Assembly: GCA_948567375.1 (NCBI GenBank)
Contig: OX419756.1
Coordinates: forward strand, 6,825,001-6,889,000
Source of the DNA: Lunularia cruciata
Lineage: Eukaryota; Streptophyta; Marchantiopsida; Lunulariales; Lunulariaceae
DNA: 64,000 nucleotides
Direction: 5' to 3'
The notes beneath the pieces were generated by a model. It was not told the DNA's origin, did no database searches, and saw only the letters and a list, made by a program, of their open reading frames with translations. This document shows positions 33,070 through 44,979 of this stretch, piece by piece (position 1 is the first letter of the stretch; the number at the start of each line of letters is the position of its first letter). Position numbers and translations under genes: made by a program.

Positions 33070-33082
33070 GCTCTGATACCAA

Positions 33083-33505
33083 TGTAAAAGACCGAAACCG
33101 AGGAGATAAATAGGAGAATGGAAACTCACATTGGGACACTTGAATGAGGGAAAACTCCTAATGCCTAGCATGAGCTTTGGCCTTGGTATTTATAGGTAGC
33201 ATACAAGACCTTTGAAGCTTCTCAAGAAGCTTCCTTGAGCCGCTTTCTTGGAGTGCAAGCCAAGTTAACTAGGAAGCTTCTCAAGAAGCTTCCTTCTAGA
33301 AGCCGCCTACTTGGCATGCAAGCTAAGCTAGTTAGAAGCTTCTAGAAGCTTCCTTCTAGAAGCTACCTGCTTAGGGCACAAGTTAACTAGTTGGGAAGCT
33401 TCCTAAGAAGCTTCTTAGATGCTTCTAGAATATTCTAGGCTATTTTGGCTTATTCTCTACTTCGTAAGCCCGACTAACTTCGTCACTAAACTCCATATTG
33501 TTACA
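33083..33505 (-). repeat. 5' LTR of family II copy b
   Basis: 423 bp. It differs from the partner LTR at two positions (CG to CA changes near 33314 and 33378). The initiator-tRNA-Met primer site complement lies at 33070-33081. The heat-shock-element array is intact. Confidence 0.94.
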
Positions 33506-33510
33506 CCAAG

Positions 33511-33901
33511 GATAGCCCATGTGAAGGAATCCTTGACTTAGTGGTTGGGTCAAGATAAGACCACATGCTTAGGGGAATATGCCAATGTGAATGGATATTC
33601 CTTTCTACTTTTGACTTTACTTGACTTTTAGTCTAGTAACTTGAGTTACTATGGTAATTAGTAACTTTGGTACGTAACTATTTCACAAGTATATAAACAA
33701 GGGGTGAGGAGGTACTCATCATCCTCTCATTTTCAACTATCTCTCTCTCATTGAGTTCTCTAGTGAGCAATGTCTTGAGTCTTGGAGTGTTAGCCTTGGA
33801 GGAGTATGAGGGAGTTGGGGTTCCTTGGCTTCTTAGTCCATGGTGCGCGACCATAATAGCCATCAGAGGTTCATTTTGAGTGAGAGACATGCCGGCTCAC
33901 A
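33511..33901 (+). repeat. 5' LTR of family I copy C, inner part
   Basis: Continues the LTR begun at 19758-20057 after the family II insertion. It carries a 14-bp insertion near 33560 and several substitutions, so it is older than the LTRs of copies A and B. Confidence 0.92.
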
Positions 33902-34748
33902 TTTTTGGTTCTGTTGCCAGGACCTCTCTAGAAGGCAAGATAATGTTCCGCGTTCAATTCTACATTAGGCAGAAGGAGGCTATGAGAGCTCACTTGGAGA
34001 GAACATTAAGAGAGGAGAGGGCTGAACTTATGTTAGAGAACCAAGATCCATTTGTATACTCTGTAGTTCATTATGATATCTTTGAGGTGATTTTGTACAT
34101 CTTGTACACATGAGAGGAATTGGAGAGATTGTGTGAGGTGGATTTTAGATTTTGGGGATTAAGGTGATTTAAGGCAAAATCTCAAGTTTGAGATCTGGAC
34201 TTGAAATTTCTACACATGATAGCTTGGGTTATCTTTCACTTAGCACACTTGAAATTATTATGAGAGCTACTATATGCACTGGGCTAGAATTTTTGAAAGT
34301 TGATAGGGTAAAGTGCTCCCGCAACTGCATGCTCTCTGGAAAATTGTACAGAGTCTGCCATTTCTTCAATTTTCATTGAATTGTCCTGAAAATTTCCAAG
34401 AAAATTCAGTATCCTACTTGTTGCCACAAAAATTAGAGAGAGATCATTTTTTTGCAGGGCGTTATGAGGTTTTGAAGTGAGGGGGGTAGTTTTTATACCA
34501 AATCTGAAATTTGTGTGCTGAATAGAAAGGTGTCTAGGACAAATGGCTTGATGAAAAGATCTGAAATTTTGCAGAGAGGAATATCCTAAAGTTGTGATCA
34601 AGTGTGCAAAATTTTAGAGGACTGGGACTGTTGGGCAATTTGAGTGACATTGTGAGGAAGGGTCAATTTTGCAGAGTGGAGATCTCATGCATGAGTAGTT
34701 TGAGATCAACAAAAAGCATGTTTGAGTGTTTAGATTCATCTTGGGAAC

Positions 34749-35222
34749 ATGGAGGGTCATCAAGAGTGGAAATTGAGATTATTCAAGGTTCCCCAAGGGT
34801 TTGAGGTGATTGTAGGGGTGGATTTGAGGAAAAGAGAGTTTACAATAGAATTTGAAGAGAGTGTTGAGAGGATCCAAAAACCTACACCACTTGGAGGAAA
34901 GAGTGAGTCTAAGTGCTTTCTATGTGGAGAGAAGGGACATAAGGCAAGTTCATGTCCATTGACCTTTGAGAGCAAGAGATTTAGGGAAAGGAGAGGCTTA
35001 CTTGACTTGGGTTTGCATGTTGGACCTTCTTCACCAAGATTAGGAGGGAGAAGATCTAAGACCAAGGAGTTGTGTGAGGTTTGTGGAGTGGAAGGACTTC
35101 CAAAAGGACATGAGTGTAGTGGAGTAAAAGCACTTTTGGAAACTTTGGTGAAGGATCTTGGAGAGAGTCTAAGTACAGCTACAAAAATACTACCACCTTC
35201 ATCAGCTAGTTCTCAAGATTAG
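34749..35222 (+). CDS. Family I upstream zinc-knuckle ORF, copy C
   Basis: Open for 157 codons from MEGHQEW although the rest of the element is broken. All zinc ligands of both clusters are kept, with only a handful of replacements (for example Cys to Phe in LRLFKVP). Retention of the frame in a dead copy may simply reflect its small size. Probably not expressed from a decayed LTR. Confidence 0.6.
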   Translation: MEGHQEWKLRLFKVPQGFEVIVGVDLRKREFTIEFEESVERIQKPTPLGGKSESKCFLCGEKGHKASSCPLTFESKRFRERRGLLDLGLHVGPSSPRLGGRRSKTKELCEVCGVEGLPKGHECSGVKALLETLVKDLGESLSTATKILPPSSASSQD

Positions 35223-35454
35223 TGATGGAGATAATCTTTCAACTTATAGATAAACTATCCATGAGAGTTAGATTAATATGCACTCTAGGATTTGATGTTG
35301 CTATAGAAATCTTGGAGCAACCTGAACCTTTTGTGTTCCCTAGAGTGGATTATTCTCAGATGGTGTTAGTCATGTATATACTCTATTAGTAATAGAGTGA
35401 GAGAAAAGCAAAGGGAAAAAAATTTGAGAGAAAGAAAGATAGTGAGAGGTTAAG

Positions 35455-38400
35455 ATGGAGAAACTTTCGGTTTTCTTTGGCAAGGATGGAGAAGATGTGG
35501 AGGCCTTTGTGAGAGGCTTCAAGAGAGCTTGCGTAGGAAACAATGAGAGGAGGAAGAATGAGTGGGCCTCATTATTACCAAATTTCTTTGAGGATGCAAC
35601 ACTTATATTGTATGAGTCAGAATACCAAAAGAGAGAGAGGAGAGATGAGGAAGAGGAGTCTTGGGAGACTTTGACTTCAGCACTCATTGAGAACTTTCTT
35701 CCTGATGAGAGTTATGAAAGATTGATGAGTGAGGTTACATTTCTCAAACAAGGAGATGGAGAGAAAGTGAGAGTCTATGTGGAAAGAGTGGAAAAGTTAG
35801 AGTCCAGATTTTGCGTAGTGTTGAGGAAGGGTGGGGATGATGTGGAGACTACAATGATTGGCATAGGGGCCATGCTCACCAAGAATTTTGTGGGAGGGTT
35901 GAGACCACAAATTAGAAGCAAGGTGAGATATGAGAAACCTTCTTCCAAGGTTGAAGCTATCAAGATTGCAATTCGTATGGAGGAGAGTTTGGAAGGGGAT
36001 GAGAGTGATTTGGTGGTGAAGGAGGTTGTGCATCCTCCTCAAGGCTACAAGTATGGTGGAACTTTTGATACTTTGGTGACAAGGGTTGCACCACAAGTAG
36101 TAGTTGCTCCATTTCTTGCACCTCTACCAAAAGATCCACTCCAAACCATCACAGAACAACTTGCGGATCTCAAGATCAATGTGGTGCAACTATGGGAGAA
36201 GAGAGAGGTGGATCAGAATGTAGGGAGAGGGCCTAGGAGTTATGGAAACTATCCATATAGAGGAGGCCAACCAGCCAAAAATTTCAATGATAGAAATTGT
36301 TTTGGTTGTGGAGGAAGAGGCCATATCCAAGGAATTGCCCAAATTCCACTTACCATGGAGGAAGGGGTTATGAGTGAGCCAATAGAGGGAAAGAGGGTGG
36401 TAGTGAAACCCAAGTGGCTCCTAATCCAAACAAAGGTAAGGAGATAGCATCCATAGATGTGGTGGAGAGCAAGTATGAGAAGGGGGAGTGCTCAAACTCC
36501 AAGAATCTTAATTTGGAGCTTTTGGCACAAGAGAAGAAGAGAGCTCGTTTTGCAGAGGATGTTCACTCTTCTCAAGGATTTACTCCAAGCAAGGATACTC
36601 CTATGTCTACTAGGAGCACTTGCATCTCAACACCATCAACAACAAAGACTCCAAGGAAGAAGTTGGGGATGGAGGACTTCTTGATCTCAAAGCAACAATG
36701 GAACTACAACGTGTTGGAGGATGTTGGTAGTAACAAGGCTAACATCACAGTGTGCCAATTAATTGCTTTGAACCCTACCTTGAGAAAGGAGCTTAGAGGT
36801 GGTTTGAGTTCTACAAGGAGCAAGAGGAAGAAGAAGGCAAAATTTCCAGTATCAATGGGGGTGGTGGATGCCAAGCCAGCACCATGGGAGGCTTGTGAAT
36901 ATGCCTCCAAGATTGATGTGAGAGTGAATGGTCAGAACATCAAGGATGCATTGGTTGATGGAGGATCAGCAGTGAATGCCATGTCAGAAAGGTTGATGAA
37001 GAAGTTGGGTATGATACCCTCAAGACCTTCAACATTTGTGGTGAGCATGGCAAACAAGCAACAAGTTGGACCAGTAGGGGTGATGGATAAGGTGGTAGTT
37101 TTAGTTATGGGAGTTCAAAATCTCATGACTTTCCAAGTCTTGAAGGATTCAAGCTATGACTAACTTCTTGGGAGGTCATGGTTGAGAGTAGCACGCACAA
37201 CTGATCGATGGCACAAAGGGTACTTGAGGATTGGGCCATCAAACCATAGAGTCACTGTTCCTGTGACTAACACCACCAACACTTCACATTTAGATACACC
37301 ATCTTCTGATTATTGGGAATCAGATTCTGAAGAAGGAGCTTCAAGTGTGGACACAAGCATGGAGGAGGAGACTTCCACGGAGGAGGATGAATCTGAATCT
37401 GATTCAGATGTGTATCCCTTGTGTGCTATGGATTTTGCACCTAAGCCAGAGGTTTTGAAGGACCCAAAAAAATCACCATTGCACTTGAGGAGGTAGAGAG
37501 AAGGTTAGCTACCCTCAAGTTTGGCCCAAATGTTTCCAAGGAGGAGAAGGTAAGATTTGAGGAGATTTTCAGCAAGTTCATCCATGTGTTTGCTTTTAGT
37601 TACAAGGATTTGAAAGAAGTCACCTTGGAGGAGCACAAGATAGAGGTGGAGTCACATGCAAGACCAATCCGCCAAAAGCAACGTCGCATTAGCCCACCAA
37701 TATCTTTGGTTGTGAAGGAGGAGATTGATAAGCTCAAGGAGGCTAGATTTATCTTTGAGGTGGAGAATTCAGAATGGGTGTCTCCAATTGTCATTGTGAA
37801 GAAAAAGAATGACAAGCTTTGGGTATGTGTGGATTACAAGGAGCTCAATGCTGTTACCAAGAAGGACTACTACCCATTGCCATTCATTGATGAGATCTTG
37901 GAGGAGGTTGCAGGTCATGAGAGGTATAGTTTTGGAGATGGTTATAGTGGATACAACCAAATCAAGATTGCACCAGAGCATCAACAACTCACAACATTCA
38001 CCACACCTTGGGGAACTTATGCTTTCAAGGTCATGCCTTTTGGGCTTTGCAATGCTCCAGCCACATTCCAACGGTTCATGAACAAGATATTTGAACCTTT
38101 CATTGGGAAATTTGTGAGAGACTTCATTGATGACTTTTGTGTCTATGGGAGCAAGGAGGAGCACTTTGAGCACCTAATCAAAGTCTTGCAACGCTTGGAT
38201 GAGGCAAATGCATCACTCAACCCAGAGAAGTGCATTTTTGGATGTGAAGAAGGTCTACTTTTGGGGCACATCATCTCCAAGGATGGAATAGCAGCTGATC
38301 CTTAGAAGGTGAGGAAAATCTCAGACCTTCCATTCCCTTCAAGCTTGACAAAGTTATGCCAATTCTTGGGAATGGTTGGGTACTATAGGAGGTTCATCTT

Positions 38401-40702
38401 CTCATTTTCCAACAACGCTTATGCATTGACCATCTACATGAAGAAGGGTGTAGATTACATGGTGATTTTGGAAGACAAGGAGGCTCTCAAAGCTTTTGAG
38501 GAGCTCAAGCAATCCCTTGTTGTAACTCCAATTCTTGCTAAACCTGATTGGAGTAAGCCTTTCATCCTCTACATTGATGCTTCTAATGTAGCTATAGGTT
38601 GCACTCTTAGTCAATTAGACCAAGATGGGCATGATCATCCAATAGCTTATGCTAGTAGGCAGATGGTTTCAGCAGAGAAGAACTACTCTGTCATGGAGAG
38701 AGAAGGGTTTGCAATTGTAAAAGACCGAAACCGAGGAGAGAAATAGGAGAATGGAAATTCACATTGGGACACTTGAATGAGGGAAAACTCCGAATGCCTA
38801 GCATGAGCTTCGGCCTTGGTATTTATAGGTAGCATACAAGTCCCTTGAAGCTTCTCAAGAAGCTTCCTTGAGCCGCTTTCTTGGAGTGCAAGCCAAGTTA
38901 ACTAGGAAGCTTCTCAAGAAGCTTCCTTCTAGAAGCCGCCTACTTGGCGTGTAAGCTAAGCTAGTTAGAAGCTTCTAGAAGCTTCCTTCTAGAAGCTACC
39001 TACTTAGGGCGCAAGTTAACTAGTTAGGAAGCTTCCCAAGAAGCTTCTTAGATGCTTCTAGAATATTCTAGGCTATTTTGTCTTATTATCTACTTCATAA
39101 GCTCGACTCACTTCGTCGCTAAACTCTATATTGTTACAGCAGTGATCTTTGGTCTCAAGAAGTTTAGACACTACTTGATTGGAGGGAAAGCCACCATTGT
39201 CACGGATCCCAAGGCTTTGAAGTACATCTTCAACAAACTTAATGTTGAAGGGAGACTAGCAAGGTGGATGATACTCTTGTCTGAGTATGACTACACCATT
39301 GAGGATAGGCCAAAAAAGGAACATGCAAATGCTGATTTGTTATCTAGAGCCTATGATCATGATGGAGATGAGCCAGTGGATGATTCCTTCTCGGATGAGG
39401 AGCTCATGACAATCTTAGTCACTCAAGAGGTTCCAATGGAGTACAAGGAGATTGTGGATTTTGTGACAAGAGGTAACTATCCAAAAGGGATGCATGCTAG
39501 GGAGAGGAAGGCCTTTGTAGCAAGATCTAGACCTTACACAATGGTGGAGGATATTCTTTTTCACCAAGGAGCAGATGGCCTACTTCGAAGAGCAGTGGGT
39601 AAGGAAGAGTCTATCCTACTCATAAAGGAGTTTCATGAAGGTTTAGTATGTGGAGGACACTTTGCAAGAAAGGTGACTGCTTTCAAGATTCTAGATGCAG
39701 GTTACCATTGGAGAGGGATTTTCAAGGATTGTCTTGATTATTGCAAAACTTGTCATGTTTGTCAAGCTTTTGCTAGAAAGTCTACATCCACTCCACCACT
39801 TAGATCAATTCCATTGCTAGGACCTTTTGAGAAGTGGGGAATTGATTTTGTAGGTCCTCTCAATATAACCCCAAGGAACAATTGGTACATTGCGGTAGTT
39901 ACTGATAACCTTACCAAGTGGGTTGAGGCTAGACCATTGAGGGACAAGAATGAAGATGAAGTGGGTAGATTTCTTTATGAACGCATAACCACTAGGTTTG
40001 GATGCCCTTTGGAGTTGGTTTCTGATAGAGGAGGAGAGTTTACAAGAAGCATTACTACAGCCATGCTACGACATTTCTCTATCACACATAGAGTAACTAC
40101 ATCCTATAAGCCAAATTCCAATGGCTTGGCAGAGAGAACCATTAGACCTTGTGCATGATGTTGGCCAAAGATGCAGAAATGGAGGGGGCTAAACATCATT
40201 GGGACAAGAGGATTCATGCAATTTTGTGGGAGTATAGGACAACCATGAAGACTTCCACCGGATATTCTCCATTTCAATTGGTGTATGGTATTGAGTCTAC
40301 CTTACCTATTCACTTTGATCTTCCTACCTTCCAAAGCATTCATAGGAGATTGAAGAAAGCACAAGGAGGTGATGTAGAGAAATCAAGGATCAACTCCTGG
40401 AGTTGGAAGAGGCAAGAGCAGTTGCTATGGTTCAAGTGGAGCAAGCCCAAAGGAAACAAAAGGAGAGCTATGACAAGAGCCAAGGCAAGAAGAAGGTGGA
40501 GCCTTTCAAAGAAGGTGATTGGGTAATGTTGTTTGATTCCATTCGATTCAAGAGAGTGCAAAAGAAGTTTTTGCCTAAGTACTTTGGACCTTTCATAGTG
40601 GAGAAGGTGTGGGGCAATTACACCTATGATCTCAAGGAGTTGGGAGGAAGACACTTTGATAGGATTAACCATGATAAGTTGAAGATGTACCATAGAAGGT
40701 AG
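35455..40702 (+). pseudogene. Family I Gag-Pol of copy C, broken
   Basis: Collinear with the intact copies. Breaks seen: a one-base deletion inside the zinc knuckle (near 36330) shifts the frame; a stop just before the LLGRPWL block (37161-37163); a frameshift near 37480; a stop at about 38303 after the RT domain; the solo LTR at 38716-39138 in RNase H; and a frameshift near 40145 in integrase just after the catalytic Glu. The RT catalytic FIDD and most integrase residues survive in the separate pieces (37586-38305, 39052-40158, 40403-40702). Confidence 0.92.
38716..39138 (-). repeat. Family II solo LTR inside family I copy C
   Basis: 423 bp with TG...CA ends and 5-bp duplication gcaat/gcagt (38711-38715, 39139-39143; one mismatch). 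It interrupts the RNase H domain between REG and AVIFGLKKF. No internal element sequence is attached, so it is a product of LTR-LTR recombination. The heat-shock-element array is intact. Confidence 0.93.
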
Positions 40703-40750
40703 AGAGACCTTCACTTTGAGGACAAAGTGAAAACTTAGTATGGGGGTAAA

Positions 40751-41429
40751 TGTAACACCCATTTGTGCATGTGTGTGGTATTGCAATATTTAGCTTGGTA
40801 TTACAAGTACTTAAGAGATATTATTTATATAGAGATAAAGGATGGTTCTATATTAGTCATGGTTTGCTAAAGTTAGTGATAGCTAAGATAGAGGGGACCT
40901 TACTTTAGAGGAAGTAGAAAAGATGAGCACCACTATTTTGGATTTTAGTGTGTTGACTTGGTATTATTCCTAGGTGTTTGGCTTTGGGGAAAGAGTTGAG
41001 AACTCTTGGGCCCGCAAGCCTTTTTGTTTTGGATTCTTCTTTAGTCCAAGGATAGCCCATGTGAAGGAATCCTTGCTTTAGTGGTTGGGTCAAGATAAGG
41101 GGAATATGCCCATGTGAATGGATATTCCTTTCTACTTTTTGACTTTACTTGACTTTTAGTCTAGTAACTTGAGTTACTACGGTAATTAGTAACTTTGGTA
41201 CGTAACTATTTCACAAGTATATAAACAAGGAGTGAGGAGGTACTCATCATCTTTTCATTTGCAACTATCTCTCTCTCATTGAGTTCTCTAGTGAGCAATG
41301 TCTTGAGTCTTGGAGTGTTAGCCTTGGAGGAGTATGATGGAGTTGGGGTTCCTTGGCTTCTTAGTCCATGGTGCGCTACCATAATAGCCATCAGAGGTTC
41401 ATCTTGAGTGAGAGACAAGCCGGCTCACA
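40751..41429 (+). repeat. 3' LTR of family I copy C
   Basis: 679 bp, preceded by the G-rich tract at 40740-40750 and followed by the gtcc duplication. Confidence 0.94.
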
Positions 41430-41433
41430 GTCC

Positions 41434-42455
41434 AACTAGGTTCACCACTGCCATAGGTAACCTATCAGCCACTACTACTGTCTGAGACTGATGCCCAACA
41501 TCCAAGATATCATCAACAAGGATGTGGTCAAGTCATTGAATCCCATCATAAGCACGTTGTAGAACCTCTCTGGGTAAGAGGTTCGTCCACCAAAGACAAA
41601 GACGATGAGCCCGTGATCCCACTCTGGCTGCATCTAACAATACAGCTGGTCCCATCCAAGAATGGACCTGATGTGTACTCGCCACCACTCTAGTGCAAGA
41701 ATCACCCATCAAAGGAACGTTCTCCAAAAGGTAAGCTAGAGAAACAGATTGATGAACATGGAGATGTTGTAGTATCCATAACATCTCCCAAAACACACCA
41801 GAATGAGGATCCTGAAGACCCAATCCTCTACCAGCATGTGTATGTCCCTAACATGGCCATCCAGAAATCACCAAGTGAATAGGCCCATATCTCTCTAGGT
41901 TATGCGCCCCAGTAAGGAAATGTCTCCTAGTAGGGCCTTCTGATAACCTCTAAGTGCTGATATTGGTAATTACTCTGGATACCGATAGGCCAAGTGTGCC
42001 ACATGATGTTGAGAGACTCGCCTAGCAGTCTCATCTCTCTCTACATACAAGTACCTCTGTACTTGTATACCTGCCTGTAACACCGTAGCTAGTCCGGTGC
42101 TAATCCCATCAAACAACTTCAATAGGCATATCCCCTCTACTGGATTCTGCCAAGCAATGAGTGTGGTATCCAGAGGTGTCAAAGCAATTGCCTCTGGAGG
42201 CTCATCCTCACACTCATCTCCTGATGGTATGAAGGCTCCACTCCAAGCCTGCTGCACCAACTGATCTGCATGCTGCTGTAATGCCTCCTCTAAACTCCAC
42301 AATGGAACATCCAAGGTTGATGGAACAATCCCGCTTGTACTCCACAATTGAGTGATCTCCTCTGGTACTAGAGTATCCTCTGCATGGGCGTTCCCCTCCA
42401 ACAAGTCACCAAGCCAAGTAACTGCACCACTGAAAGCTAAAATTAATGCTGCCAT
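41434..42455 (-). pseudogene. DNMT3-like cytosine methyltransferase domain of family III, N-terminal and catalytic part
   Basis: The minus strand shows, in order: motif I LKLFDGISTG (about 42095-42130) followed by LQAGIQVQRYLYVERDE, as in DNMT3 (LFDGIATG ... GIQVDRYIASE); motif IV with the catalytic Pro-Cys at 41851-41856 in GPIHLVISGWPC, followed at once by a stop codon (41848-41850); the Glu-Asn-Val motif in AYLLENVPLMG; and motif VIII-like LLDAARVGSRAHR...WWTNLLP, matching DNMT3 DAxxVSAAHRARYFWGNLP. The C-terminal part is at 5561-6338. It sits between protease and RT in the polyprotein. Such enzymes methylate cytosine in DNA. Stops and a frameshift make it inactive. The 110 residues before motif I are not recognised. 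Confidence 0.85.
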
Positions 42456-42755
42456 GGTCTCGGACTATAGTGAGCCAAGATTGCCACTACTGAAGCGTAC
42501 TAGTAGGCGACATACCCGTCCCTCACCAGACTGCTAACCAGGTCTATAAGAGGATGTCTCCTCCCAATAGTCAATGCTAAAACCTATGGGGTATAACACT
42601 ACTCCCCCAAATAGCACATCATATGACTCAACTATTGTCGCAATAGCCTGAGCTCTCACCATCAAGCTATTAGTTGGATGACCAGGCTGAACTTGGACAA
42701 CAAGCTCTCCACGTGTGATGTATTGTGTTGAACCACCACCTAGAGATGTCTGGAT

Positions 42756-42974
42756 CTAAAATGGACACCTCTCCACATCGGTCTTCCGTAACTCCAAACC
42801 GACAATTGCAGCCTTCCCCAACATAAGGGGCTGCGCACCAGAGTCTAACAAGACTCTATGTGGTGTATAGACCTTCCCTAAAGGTCCCACCAAATGGAAA
42901 ATCCCCCTCTGGTTATCCAATAGGACAACATCAGGTGTAAACCGCGCTCTCTCAAAGGCCGGTCTAGCTGGCAA
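42756..42974 (-). pseudogene. Family III aspartic protease
   Basis: The active-site block VLLDSGAQPLMLGK (D-S-G-A) is followed by GLELRKTDVE, the expected pattern of a retroviral-type protease that processes the polyprotein. It is placed between the zinc knuckles and the methyltransferase. The frame closes on both sides, at 42974 and 42756. Confidence 0.8.
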
Positions 42975-42975
42975 C

Positions 42976-43659
42976 TCCTCCAGTCTAGCCGCTGCTGCTT
43001 GCTATAAACCACTGGTCGTTGAATAGATCCCATGCTCCTCAACCAAGTCAGCTCCACTACCAACCACCTCTGCTCTAGTAGTAAAAACTGCACCATCCCT
43101 ACTCTCACACAAAGTGGCAGCCAACCAAAATATTGGGGCTGGGTCAACTCCCAATGTAAACATATAACTGACCAAAAACAAAGGACGTCACATAATCAGC
43201 TGAGCCGCCCCCAACATCATGCTAGACTCAGTCTGTGTAGTAGTAGGTGGCTGACTAGCAGGTAGTCCATCATGTACTCCATCACCACCTACCACACCTA
43301 CACTGGGACGTCTAAGAATCATGGATGTTGTCTGCAATGCCTCAGATAGCGTGAAAGACTATGGAAGTCTAACCTGTCTCCCAACCTCTCCTCTTTGTGG
43401 GTCCAACTCCACTGATGCTCCTCTAGGCTCTGGAGCACATACTACACTCCTAGTCACTGCTGCAGATGCATCCACCTATGTTGCTCCTCACATGAAGTCC
43501 AAAGCATCTCTATCACCAGCATATGAGGTAGAAGCCTCAGCACCTGAATCTGATCTCCTCTGAGCAATAGCCATACTAGCTAATCTCTGCTCCAATTGCT
43601 CAATCAGAGTAGCCATAGTTGTGTCAGAAGTAAGGGCAAGTATTGCACCCCTACTAGGT
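42976..43659 (-). other. Family III spacer between zinc knuckles and protease
   Basis: Low-complexity remains of a polyprotein linker with many stops in all minus frames. No domain recognised. Confidence 0.5.
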
Positions 43660-44979
43660 GTAGATCCTCTACCACCACCTCGTCCTCCATGAACTAAACT
43701 CCTCTACTACTAGCCATAGTAGCCCTACCACTTCGTAACTCCGGGTGTAGGTCAAAACACCGATCACTAGTGTGACCAAATCTGTAGCAATGCTCACACT
43801 GCCTCTGTGCTGGCTGTGATGCATCCAAGGTATCGGGTCCACTGCCTTAAGTACACTCTCTTCGATGGTGAGGTCCACCACAAGTCCAACAAGCAACACC
43901 ACCACTCATTGGTTGTTGTTGACCCAAAAATGAGGGTAAGGGTCTAACTCCACTAGGCCCTCCACTTGCTCTATAGGATATGGGCTGTCCACCTTGTCCT
44001 CAAAAACCAACTGGGCGTGATGCACTATGCTGCACTCTAGAAGAAGTCACAGCCGTGGATGAGGTCTCCCTACCAAATCCAAATGTCACCACTCTCTCTT
44101 CCACCATATTGAGCTCAATACGCTCAGCCAAACCAAAGACTACTGCCAAAGTGGGCGAAGTAGCCTGCAACAACATAGCATCACGAACTCTACATCATAA
44201 CTCCTTGTCCAGTATCCCATACCAAAATTGGACTGCCTGGGCCTCAATAACTCCCTAAGTGAAACTGATCAGCCACCTCATGCAAGTGTATGCCTCGCAT
44301 AGGCTCTCTCCAGCCTTCCGCTGGAACTCCTGCAAGCTCTTCAGCTTGTCAATCCGCACTCCCTGGTAGTTCTGCCTCAAACACAGGAAGAACTCCACTA
44401 TGGGGTTAAACCCCGATACCACACCACCTCTTGCAGCAGTGCCTCCACTCGTAGTAGCACTATCTCCAGCTAGTGCACCTCCACTAGCTCCACCCACACT
44501 ACTCGAGCTAGAACTCGTAGGTACAGCCGATCTACTCCTGGCCACCAAGCCTTAAGTGATGGAGACATAGTGTGGAGACCAATCTGTCTCCATAACTCAA
44601 TCTCCTCCAAATGAGCTCTCCTAAACTCATGGTAGTCATCCATCGGCGGACCTTCCAGATGCTGAAACAACCCCTTCCATGCCATGAAGGGTATGAACAA
44701 ATTTGGGTTCCGCATCTACTACAAATCACACCAACTATCAAACCCCTGGATGTAGTCATCCAACTCAATGGTACCCACTATACCAGAGTAACGCCTAAGG
44801 CCTTTGGAGGCCCCATAAATCTAGTCCATGTCCCACAACAATGGTGCGGACACACCAAGTGCACTCTCAACTGAATCAACTCTTGTGTCGAACTCCAACT
44901 CAGAGTCAATCTCCTCCCTCACTGGGACTTGAGATACAAGCTGATATCGAGCACCACTTTGAGTAAACCCATTGTGTAC
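43660..44979 (-). pseudogene. Family III gag with two zinc knuckles
   Basis: Gag core pieces: FMAWKGLFQHLEGPPMDDYHEFRR region at 44470-44715 and the FRQ/SLQEFQRKAGESLCEAYTCMRWL block at 44255-44548, a typical retrotransposon-gag motif. After a Ser/Gly-rich linker, the minus strand near 43700-43890 reads CWTCGGPHHRREC (C-x2-C-x3-H-x4-C) and CEHCYRFGHTSDRC (C-x2-C-x4-H-x4-C), two tandem zinc knuckles for RNA binding. The N-terminal end is cut by a family I solo LTR. Several stops are present. Confidence 0.78.

Larger units (their letters stand above)
20058..33505 (-). mobile_element. Family II copy b, chromovirus, containing family I copy B
   Basis: LTRs 20058-20480 and 33083-33505 are both 423 bp and differ at about two positions. 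The exact 5-bp duplication is ccaag (20053-20057, 33506-33510). The internal region is 20481-25267 plus 33074-33082. The primer-binding site (complement of gctctgatacca, 33070-33081) matches initiator tRNA-Met; family I copy B landed inside it. The LTRs are young but the coding region has several breaks. Confidence 0.94.
19758..41429 (+). mobile_element. Family I copy C, decayed, split by family II copy b
   Basis: The 5' LTR is in two parts (19758-20057 and 33511-33901, which carries a 14-bp insert near 33560) and the 3' LTR is 40751-41429. The 4-bp duplication gtcc is exact (19754-19757, 41430-41433). It starts only 7 bp from the end of copy a, in the methyltransferase region of family III. 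The first LTR base pair is TA instead of TG. Gag-Pol is broken at several places and carries a family II solo LTR in RNase H. Confidence 0.93.

Noticed and set aside
33070-33081. Fragment gctctgatacca as part of a tRNA gene
   Set aside because: It is only the 12-base complement of a primer-binding site beside LTRs; no cloverleaf surrounds it.
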